This document shows, piece after piece, positions 1 to 6,570 of a stretch of 40,110 nucleotides of DNA. Source of the stretch: Anaerolineaceae bacterium (lineage in GTDB: Bacteria > Chloroflexota > Anaerolineae > Anaerolineales > Anaerolineaceae); NCBI GenBank assembly GCA_018056725.1, contig JAGPFF010000018.1:1-40110 (forward strand). Reading direction: 5' to 3'. How positions within the stretch are numbered: position 1 is the first letter of the stretch; each line of letters opens with the position of its first letter. The notes beneath the pieces were generated by a model that was given only the letters and a program-made list of their open reading frames with translations, searched no databases and was not told the origin of the DNA. The translations under genes and the position numbers were made by a program.

Positions 1-46
1 AGCCTTGATAACGACATGACGTGACTTGGATTTTAGTGAGTGATTA

Positions 47-1585
47 ATGGGACAGATGATAATTTCATTTGATTTGGGAACCGGTGGGAATAAAGCCTCG
101 TTATACAGCGCCGAAGGACAATGCCTAGCAAGCACCTTTGAACCATATCCAACTCACTACCCGCAGGTGGGCTGGCATGAACAGGCTCCTAAGGATTGGT
201 GGTTGGCAGTTGTGACCAGCACGCGCAAATTACTCGCCAACAATGATGTCAACCCCGCTGAAATTCTCGCCATCAGTATTTCCGGTCACAGCCTTGGCGC
301 GGTCCCGGTTGACCGGGAGGGCAGGCTTTTACGTAAAACGACGCCTATCTGGTCAGATATTCGCGCTCAGGATCAGGTGAAGGATTTCTTCTCAGGAATC
401 GACCCGGACAACTGGTATCTCACCACTGGAAATGGCTTTCCAGCCGCTTGTTACACCCTCTTCAAGGTAATGTGGTATCGGGATGAGGAGGCGGAGATGT
501 TCGCCCGCATCCACAAGATTCTGGGAACCAAAGATTACGTTAATTTTCGCCTCACCGGCATCATGAGAACAGATCCCTCCTATGCTTCCGGAACAGGCAT
601 CTTCAATCTGGTCTCCAACCATTATGAAGATCGTTTTATTGAAGCCAGTGGTCTGAGGGCAGACCTTTGGCCGGAAATCGTGCCCTCAACAGCAGTGCTG
701 GGTGGCCTTACCCCTGAAGCCTCACAGGAGCTGGGGTTAACCCCCGACACCCTTGTGGTCTGCGGCGGCGTAGATAATTCTTGCATGGCATTGGGCGCAA
801 GGAACACCCGTGATGGTCGTGTATATACCTCACTGGGCTCTTCCGCATGGATCGCGGTTTCTTCCAATCAACCCGTACTCGACAGCCGCTTCAAACCCTA
901 TGTTTTTACCCATGTCATCCCGGGCATGTTCACTTCCGCCGTTAGTATTTTCTCAGCCGGTACAACCTATAACTGGATCAAGGATAATTTCTGTCAGGAT
1001 CTGAGCGAAGAAGCGGAGAACAGCGGTCAGGATGTTTACGTGTTGATGAACCGCGAAGCAGCCAGAGCCCCGGTAGGTGCCAATAAGCTGCTTTTTAACC
1101 CCAGTCTGGCAGGCGGAACTTCCCAGGATCCGAACATTCATCTGCGTGGCGGCTTCGTTGGACTTGACCTCAAACATAACCGTGGTGATCTCATCCGGGC
1201 TGTGATGGAGGGGATTGCCATGAATTTGCGCCTCCGCCTGGATTTGCTACGCAAATATACCAGGCTGGAGGATGAAATCCTTTTTGTCGGTGGTGGAGCC
1301 AAAAGTCGTTTCTATCTGAGCATTTTTGCCGATGTCTTCAACAGCCGGATTATCAAGAGCAACGTCGATCAGGATGCCGCCGCTTTGGGCGCCGCCGCAC
1401 TGGCTGCAGTTGGCTGTGGATTGTGGGAGGATTTTAGCCGGATTGATGAGATCCATCATACCGAGGATGTACTGGAACCCGATCCCGAGAACACCCGGAT
1501 CTACGAGCAATTATTACCTGTTTTTGCACAGGCTACTCATTCCCTAGCCGATTTATCCGCTGCGCTGCATGAAATGGAGATTTAA
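47..1585 (+). CDS. FGGY-family carbohydrate kinase (xylulokinase-like)
   Basis: A 512-residue protein, the usual length for FGGY sugar kinases, which phosphorylate a pentulose, hexulose or polyol with ATP in the cytoplasm. The N-terminal ATP-binding signature (DLGTGGNKASLY, about residues 9-20) is clear. The second actin-like domain contains CGGVDNSCMALGA (about 240-252) and the late glycine-rich FVGGGAKS motif (about 415-422). The start at 47 is followed by another ATG at 56 (MIISFDLGTGG), which fits the usual family N-terminus equally well; neither has a strong ribosome binding site. It is the first gene of a five-gene operon with an isomerase/epimerase and a polyol dehydrogenase, so its substrate is probably the keto-sugar made by those enzymes. 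The family assignment is safe; the substrate is unknown. Confidence 0.9.
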   Translation: MGQMIISFDLGTGGNKASLYSAEGQCLASTFEPYPTHYPQVGWHEQAPKDWWLAVVTSTRKLLANNDVNPAEILAISISGHSLGAVPVDREGRLLRKTTPIWSDIRAQDQVKDFFSGIDPDNWYLTTGNGFPAACYTLFKVMWYRDEEAEMFARIHKILGTKDYVNFRLTGIMRTDPSYASGTGIFNLVSNHYEDRFIEASGLRADLWPEIVPSTAVLGGLTPEASQELGLTPDTLVVCGGVDNSCMALGARNTRDGRVYTSLGSSAWIAVSSNQPVLDSRFKPYVFTHVIPGMFTSAVSIFSAGTTYNWIKDNFCQDLSEEAENSGQDVYVLMNREAARAPVGANKLLFNPSLAGGTSQDPNIHLRGGFVGLDLKHNRGDLIRAVMEGIAMNLRLRLDLLRKYTRLEDEILFVGGGAKSRFYLSIFADVFNSRIIKSNVDQDAAALGAAALAAVGCGLWEDFSRIDEIHHTEDVLEPDPENTRIYEQLLPVFAQATHSLADLSAALHEMEI

Positions 1586-1655
1586 CAAGACGCCGCTTTC
1601 GACCAAGTCAACGAAAATTGAGTCTTGAATCAGTATTAACAAATAAAAACTTACC

Positions 1656-1725
1656 AAGGAGGTGCAAAGCGAGACTCAAGTAACCAGTTTGTGGCAGATC
1701 TACCAGGGAGATTCTCCCTGCTGCC
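1656..1725 (+). promoter_or_regulatory. Intercistronic hairpin with orphan Shine-Dalgarno
   Basis: The 188 bases between the kinase and the isomerase hold a strong ribosome-binding-like AAGGAGGTG (1656-1664) with no good start codon behind it. A perfect inverted repeat follows, CAGGGAGA (1704-1711) and TCTCCCTG (1713-1720), extended by GGCAG (1693-1697) pairing with CTGCC (1721-1725). There is no T-run directly after it, so it looks more like an mRNA-processing or stability element than a terminator. The function is inferred only. Confidence 0.4.
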
Positions 1726-1773
1726 GTGTTAGATCCTTTTGTTAATTCATATCATTAGAGAAAGGATTCCACT

Positions 1774-2745
1774 ATGAAGATTGGCTTATTCACCGCTACG
1801 TTTCTTGACCTCCCGCTCGAGGAAGTGTTTAAGATGGCTTCCGGCTTGGGTTATCAAGCTGTTGAACTCCCCGCTTTTTCTAACAATCCCCATCTGGATA
1901 TCGAAGAAATTGTCAAAGGCAATAAAGCTGCCGAATTAAAGCAATTGCTCAATACTTACGGACTAACCATTTCAGCCCTGGCAAATCACCCTGAAGGGCA
2001 GATCGTGCTGGGTCCTTACGGTAAGGATACGGATGCAATTTTCCCGGGCACCAAAGAAGAAAAGATCAAATTTGGCACCGAACGGATGATCAAAACCGCA
2101 CAGGCTGCCAACGCTTTGGAAGTCCCCGTGGTTACCGGTTTCATCGGCTGTGAAAACTTTGGTCGATTCTTCCCCTGGCCTTACTCAAAAGGTTGGGCGG
2201 ATATGGAGGAGGAATTTGTGGAGCGCTGGGGGAAAATTCTGGACAAATTTGCACAGTATGGAGTGAAATTTGCCCATGAGCCGCACCCAAATGAACTGGT
2301 TTATAACATCGAAACTGCCCTGCGCGCAGTGGAATTAATGGGCGGTCGCAAAGAGTTTGGGTTTAATTTTGACCCCGCCAACCTGATTTATCTGGGAATT
2401 GACGTGGAAAACTTTATCGACCAGCTCGCCAATCGAATTTATCACGTGCACGCCAAGGATGGTGAAGTGGTGGCGCATAACGTGCACCGTTCCGGCGTGA
2501 TTCCACAGGGAGACTGGCAACGTCTTGGACGGGGATTTCGTTTCCGCATCCCTGGCTGGGGTTCCGTACCCTGGAAAAAGGTCATCACTGAGCTTTCCCT
2601 TATTGGTTATGACTATGTGATGAGCTACGAGCATGAAGATGTAACGATGAGCCGCCAGGATGGCATCACCAAGACCATAGCGTTTTTGAAACCATTGTTG
2701 ATCGAAAAGCCCTATGAAGGTCGCCACGATGTCTTGTTTAACTAA
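1774..2745 (+). CDS. Sugar phosphate isomerase/epimerase (xylose isomerase-like TIM barrel)
   Basis: A 323-residue protein of the AP-endonuclease-2 / xylose-isomerase-like TIM-barrel family. It starts with the typical MKIGLFTATFLDLPLEEVF strand-helix, and metal-ligand-type motifs follow: FAHEPHPNE (about 170), FNFDPANL (about 197), HVHAKDGEV (about 224) and SYEHED near residue 288. AGAGAAAGGATTCC precedes the ATG as a ribosome binding site. Members interconvert ketoses or epimerise sugars and inositol derivatives using a divalent metal. The position between a sugar kinase and a polyol dehydrogenase supports a role in a sugar or cyclitol catabolic route; the exact substrate cannot be read from the sequence. 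Confidence 0.88.
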   Translation: MKIGLFTATFLDLPLEEVFKMASGLGYQAVELPAFSNNPHLDIEEIVKGNKAAELKQLLNTYGLTISALANHPEGQIVLGPYGKDTDAIFPGTKEEKIKFGTERMIKTAQAANALEVPVVTGFIGCENFGRFFPWPYSKGWADMEEEFVERWGKILDKFAQYGVKFAHEPHPNELVYNIETALRAVELMGGRKEFGFNFDPANLIYLGIDVENFIDQLANRIYHVHAKDGEVVAHNVHRSGVIPQGDWQRLGRGFRFRIPGWGSVPWKKVITELSLIGYDYVMSYEHEDVTMSRQDGITKTIAFLKPLLIEKPYEGRHDVLFN

Positions 2746-2775
2746 AGCAAATCCGATTAATAAGGAGGTTGTCCT

Positions 2776-3834
2776 ATGGCTGAAAAAATGAAAGCCGCAG
2801 TGTTTGAAAAAGTCGGGGTGATCAAAGTTCAGGAAGTGCCCATCCCGGAGATTAATGAGGATGAAGTTCTCATCCAGGTGAAATATACCGGTATTTGCGG
2901 TACGGATTGGAGTATCTACAACGGTTGGTATTCTGCAGACAAATTGCCTATGATTCCAGGGCATGAATTTTCAGGAGTCATTGCAAAAGTTGGCTCGAAA
3001 AATCGCGGTCTGAAGGAAGGTGACCGGGTAACTGCCGATATCAACATAAGCTGCGGCACCTGCTATTACTGTATGCACGGCGACAAACTGCTTTGTGATA
3101 GTTTCACCCAGCTCGGTATTCATACCAATGGCGCATTTGCTGAATTTGTTAAGGCGCCCGCTGCCCAGGTTCATAAACTGCCCGAAACCATGAGTTTTGA
3201 AGAAGGTGCCTTTATTGAACCCGTATCCTGCGTCATCCACGCAGCCAAGGCATTGGATGCCCGACTGGGCAGCAGTTTTGCTGTCATCGGCTGTGGTTTG
3301 GGCACCCTGCATGCCCGCATGGCAGTCCTGCGTGCCTGCGCGCCGGTAATCATCTTCGGCAGAAATCGTAAACGCCTTGAAATTGCCCGTCAGATGGGGG
3401 CGGATTATGTGTTCCACATGGATGATGTGGACGACCCCGTAGCAGAAGTGATGAAAATCACTGGCGGTCGCGGTGTGGATTATGCCATTGAAGCCGTCGG
3501 GAAGGTGGAGACTTATGAGCAGGCTTTTGCCATGCTGCGCCGGGGTGGTAAACTTTCGGCTTTTGGTATTGCCGGCGAACATGAAGAAATGAAAATCCGC
3601 CCGTACGAATTTGTGCTGGGTGAAAAGAAAATTACCGGTTCTTGTGCCGGCGTCGGTCAGGACTGGCCGGATGCCATTACCCTAATCTCCAATGGTCGCA
3701 TCGATCCAAAACCGCTCTTCTCGATGAAAGTGCCCTTGGAAGATCTGGATTGGGCATTGCATGAATTACGGAGAGATCCAAGCCTGTTTAAGGTGTTTGT
3801 CTCTCCTGAAATGACCAAACGAGAGCTTCTTTAA
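2776..3834 (+). CDS. Zinc-dependent alcohol/polyol dehydrogenase (sorbitol/threonine DH-like)
   Basis: A 352-residue medium-chain dehydrogenase. The catalytic zinc ligands are visible as C41 (ICGTDW) and H63-E64 (PGHEF), and the structural zinc lobe as C93, C96, C99 and C107. The Rossmann fold carries GCGLGTLH near residues 173-180. A strong AAGGAGG sits just before the ATG, 30 bases after the isomerase stop. Family members oxidise a secondary alcohol of a polyol or sugar with NAD(P)+. In this operon it probably converts a polyol to the ketose used by the neighbouring isomerase or kinase, or works in the reverse, reductive sense. The substrate is unknown. Confidence 0.92.
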   Translation: MAEKMKAAVFEKVGVIKVQEVPIPEINEDEVLIQVKYTGICGTDWSIYNGWYSADKLPMIPGHEFSGVIAKVGSKNRGLKEGDRVTADINISCGTCYYCMHGDKLLCDSFTQLGIHTNGAFAEFVKAPAAQVHKLPETMSFEEGAFIEPVSCVIHAAKALDARLGSSFAVIGCGLGTLHARMAVLRACAPVIIFGRNRKRLEIARQMGADYVFHMDDVDDPVAEVMKITGGRGVDYAIEAVGKVETYEQAFAMLRRGGKLSAFGIAGEHEEMKIRPYEFVLGEKKITGSCAGVGQDWPDAITLISNGRIDPKPLFSMKVPLEDLDWALHELRRDPSLFKVFVSPEMTKRELL

Positions 3835-3855
3835 CCCTGCATGAGGTGACTTGCA

Positions 3856-4245
3856 ATGGAGATCCAGCGCATTGAGCATGTTTCGATAAATACCCTTGAT
3901 TTCGAGCGTTCGATCGATTTTTACGGCAGGATACTTGGTTTCACCCAACGCCAAACTGTAGATTGTGGCGATTTCAACATCACTTACTTTGAAATCCCGG
4001 GCGGTGAACGCCTGGAATTATTTGATTACCACGGACGAAACCCCGTGGTCAATCACCCGGAGAGTGCCACTGGTCTGCGCCACCTGGCATTTGCAGTGAG
4101 GGACGTGAACGTCCATGAACAGCAGCTACGGGAAGCAGGAGTTGAAATTACGCTGCCTGTAACCGACTTGCCAGACCTGGGCGTGCGTGTTTTGCTGGCT
4201 CTCGATCCAAACGGGGTAACGCTCGAATTCTGCGAAGCGCTGTGA
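3856..4245 (+). CDS. VOC-family protein (glyoxalase/dioxygenase fold)
   Basis: A 129-residue single-module vicinal-oxygen-chelate protein with two paired beta-alpha-beta-beta-beta units. The first begins IEHVSINTLDFERSIDFYGR and the second GLRHLAFAVRDVNVHE, and it ends in DPNGVTLEFCE, the usual metal-ligand glutamate region. Ribosome binding site TGAGGTGACTTGCA precedes the ATG, 21 bases after the dehydrogenase. VOC proteins include lactoylglutathione lyases, epimerases, dioxygenases and binding proteins, so no reaction can be assigned. The operon position suggests a catabolic isomerase/epimerase or a detoxification role. Confidence 0.85.
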   Translation: MEIQRIEHVSINTLDFERSIDFYGRILGFTQRQTVDCGDFNITYFEIPGGERLELFDYHGRNPVVNHPESATGLRHLAFAVRDVNVHEQQLREAGVEITLPVTDLPDLGVRVLLALDPNGVTLEFCEAL

Positions 4246-4272
4246 CTCTATAATTTGAAAGGAGAAAGGCTC

Positions 4273-5514
4273 ATGGATAAACGACAAATTTTACTTAGTC
4301 CGATTAAGGTCGGAACCCGTACCAGTCAGAATCGCTTTTTTATCCAACCTATGGAATGCAATGATGGTGACCCAGATGGGAACCCCACCGACCTCACCTA
4401 CCAGCGCTATGAAAATCTGTTCAGAGGTGAAGCCGGTGTGGTAACGCTGGAAGCCATCACAATCACTGACCGCAATCGCGGTCGTACCGACCAGTTATTC
4501 ATCATGCCCAAAAACCAGCCCGCGCTCACCCGGTTCGTCAGCCGTCTGAAGGAAATCAACCCCAATACTTTGTTCCTCTTCCAGTTGACCCATTCCGGAG
4601 AATTAAGCAACCCCGAATTTTCCAAGCGTCTTTCGGTAAGATTGCTGCCAGGATATGAGGGCGATATCTTCACCGAGGAAGAATTTGAAAAGATCATGGA
4701 TGATTTTGTGCTGGCTTCCAAGATCGCCTATGATTCCGGTGCGGATGGCATCGATATGAAATTCTGTCACGGGTACCTCGGTTCGCAGATCCTGCGCCCC
4801 TACAATACACGCAAGTGGAAATATGGTGGACCCTGGGAAAACCGCCGCCAATTCGCGTTTGACCTTTACGAGCGCATTCGTAAAGCGGTGCCGGATCAAA
4901 ACTTCCTCATCGGCTCCAAGATCTCGGTCTGGGAAGGCTTCCCGGGTGGAATGGGAACTGCCGGACCGGACACACCGGTGATCGACCTTACCGAGATCAT
5001 TGATCTGGTACAGGGGCTGGAAGCACGTGGCGCCCAGTATTTTGTCCAATCTGCCGGAAGCCCATCCATAACCATCAGCCTTACCCAGTGTGATAAGGAA
5101 CGTCCGTACTTTGCCTACCTCCATCAGTATTTCGCCAAAGTGCTGCGCGATAACCTCAAAAAAGAAACCGTCGTGGTGGGATCCAACTACTCGGTATTTG
5201 GTAAAGGAAAGAATAAACTGCAGGCTGTCACACCGGAAGACAGCTCGCTGCTTTCTTACGGCGCCCAAAATATTGAGAAGGGCTATGTAGATATGATTGC
5301 TCTCGGTCGTCAGTCACTGGCGGATCCCTTGCTACCAAAGAAGTTCCGCGAGGGTCGAGAAGATGAGATCAATTTCTGTACCACCTGCGACAACTGCCTG
5401 GAATTGCTCATCCAACAGAGCCCCATTGGCTGCTGTACCTACAATAAGTATTACACCAACGTGCTGGTGCAAACGCGAAAAGAAAAGGGACGTTTGACTG
5501 TCGATCACACATAG
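4273..5514 (+). CDS. NADH:flavin oxidoreductase, OYE-type TIM barrel with short Cys-rich tail
   Basis: A 413-residue protein of the old-yellow-enzyme / 2,4-dienoyl-CoA-reductase family. The FMN TIM barrel is recognised by NRFFIQPMECNDG, DGIDMKFCHGYLGSQ (substrate-binding histidine), RPYNTRKWKYGG and YVDMIALGRQSLADP. The C-terminal tail has four cysteines (369, 372, 375, 387) spaced C-x2-C-x2-C-x11-C, resembling the 4Fe-4S cluster of dienoyl-CoA reductases, but the FAD/NADPH domains that normally follow are absent. A TTG at 4255 is in frame, but GGAG at 4261 followed by ATG at 4273 decides the start. Last gene of the operon. The substrate is unknown, perhaps an unsaturated or enone intermediate. 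Confidence 0.88.
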   Translation: MDKRQILLSPIKVGTRTSQNRFFIQPMECNDGDPDGNPTDLTYQRYENLFRGEAGVVTLEAITITDRNRGRTDQLFIMPKNQPALTRFVSRLKEINPNTLFLFQLTHSGELSNPEFSKRLSVRLLPGYEGDIFTEEEFEKIMDDFVLASKIAYDSGADGIDMKFCHGYLGSQILRPYNTRKWKYGGPWENRRQFAFDLYERIRKAVPDQNFLIGSKISVWEGFPGGMGTAGPDTPVIDLTEIIDLVQGLEARGAQYFVQSAGSPSITISLTQCDKERPYFAYLHQYFAKVLRDNLKKETVVVGSNYSVFGKGKNKLQAVTPEDSSLLSYGAQNIEKGYVDMIALGRQSLADPLLPKKFREGREDEINFCTTCDNCLELLIQQSPIGCCTYNKYYTNVLVQTRKEKGRLTVDHT

Positions 5515-5534
5515 TTCATCGGAATGTTGATCAG

Positions 5535-5570
5535 GAGGCACCCCATTCAGAGGGTGCCTCTCTTTATATC
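5535..5570 (+). terminator. Rho-independent terminator
   Basis: GAGGCACCC (5535-5543) and GGGTGCCTC (5552-5560) form a perfect 9-bp stem followed by TCTTTATAT. It closes the kinase-to-flavoprotein operon. Confidence 0.88.
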
Positions 5571-5635
5571 AGGGATACGTTTGCGGCGAAGGTTTTGTAT
5601 AATCAAAGCATAGAAAAGATGAATAGGGAAAAATT

Positions 5636-6529
5636 ATGAAAATCGAACGTGTTAACTTTGCTGGTTGGAAGGACTGCATCCAGTTCACTTGCCAGAAGCT
5701 CACCCTGATCGTCACAACGGAAGTCGGTCCACGGATCATTGGCTGCAGCATGGAGGGAAAAGAAAACCTGTTTTACCTCAACCCCCAACAGGCGGGCAGC
5801 CGCGGGGGGGATGAATGGAAGATCTATGGAGGTCACCGGTTGTGGTGCGCTCCTGAAGTAAAAGAGTTTACCTACTTCCCCGATAATCTGCCGGTAAAGG
5901 TGAATGAAACTGCTCCCGGGGTCCAATTCACAGCCCCGATGGAAAAGAGCGGGGTAGTGAAAACCCTTATCCTTTCTCCGCTCGAAGGACGAAATGGTTT
6001 CAAGATTCAGCACAGCATAGCAAATCTGGGGAATCAGGAGTTGTTGCTCGCACCCTGGGCGCTGACAGTAATGCGCTCAGGAGGGGTTGCGGTGATTCCG
6101 CACAACCTCAATCGCCCCATGCAGCTCCTGCCCACACACACTTTCAGTCTCTGGAGCTATACAGATCCCGGCGACCCTCGCTGGCACTGGGGAAAACGTT
6201 TTCTCCTCCTCCAACAAGACCAGAGTAAAGAAACGCCACAAAAGATCGGTTTACAAAACCCATACGGCTGGGCTGGTTATGCCGTAGACCAGCAGTTTTT
6301 TCTCAAACGGTTCGGCTGGGATGCTTCGCAAACCTATCCAGACTTCAATGCCAATTTTGAAACCTACACGAATGCCGAGATCCTCGAACTGGAAAGCCTG
6401 GCGCCGCTGCAGGAATTGTTGCCAGGTCGGACAACCACCCATGAGGAAATATGGGAGGTTTTTGAAGGCATTCCACTCCCGCGCTCGGATGAAGATGTGG
6501 AGGACACCATCCTGCCTTTGATCCGTTGA
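5636..6529 (+). CDS. DUF4380 family protein (aldose-epimerase-like fold)
   Basis: A 297-residue protein with the DUF4380 hallmarks TTEVGPRIIGCSMEGKENLF and IYGGHRLWCAPE (about residues 27-85), which resemble the galactose mutarotase-like beta-sandwich. No signal peptide is visible, so it is probably cytoplasmic. A TATAAT-like -10 lies at 5598-5603, just upstream and after the terminator, so it may have its own promoter, although no good -35 is visible. Ribosome binding is weak (TAGGGAAAAATT). It is convergent with the GH31 gene. Its place between two carbohydrate operons suggests a sugar-mutarotase or sugar-binding role, but no member activity can be assigned from the sequence. Confidence 0.8.
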   Translation: MKIERVNFAGWKDCIQFTCQKLTLIVTTEVGPRIIGCSMEGKENLFYLNPQQAGSRGGDEWKIYGGHRLWCAPEVKEFTYFPDNLPVKVNETAPGVQFTAPMEKSGVVKTLILSPLEGRNGFKIQHSIANLGNQELLLAPWALTVMRSGGVAVIPHNLNRPMQLLPTHTFSLWSYTDPGDPRWHWGKRFLLLQQDQSKETPQKIGLQNPYGWAGYAVDQQFFLKRFGWDASQTYPDFNANFETYTNAEILELESLAPLQELLPGRTTTHEEIWEVFEGIPLPRSDEDVEDTILPLIR

Positions 6530-6570
6530 TCCATCCTTCTGACTGATTTACACAATCACGGATCGAATGA

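Noticed and set aside
1662..1745. 27-codon leader peptide starting at GTG 1662
   Set aside because: The GTG is part of the Shine-Dalgarno-like sequence itself and has no ribosome binding site of its own.
2335..2964. 209-residue open frame on the minus strand
   Set aside because: It lies opposite the isomerase and dehydrogenase genes, shows no family motif and no ribosome binding site; a shadow frame.
2971..3582. 203-residue open frame on the minus strand
   Set aside because: Opposite the zinc dehydrogenase, whose motifs are intact; composition looks non-coding.
4603..5268. 221-residue open frame on the minus strand
   Set aside because: Opposite the OYE-type gene, no recognisable domain; a shadow frame.
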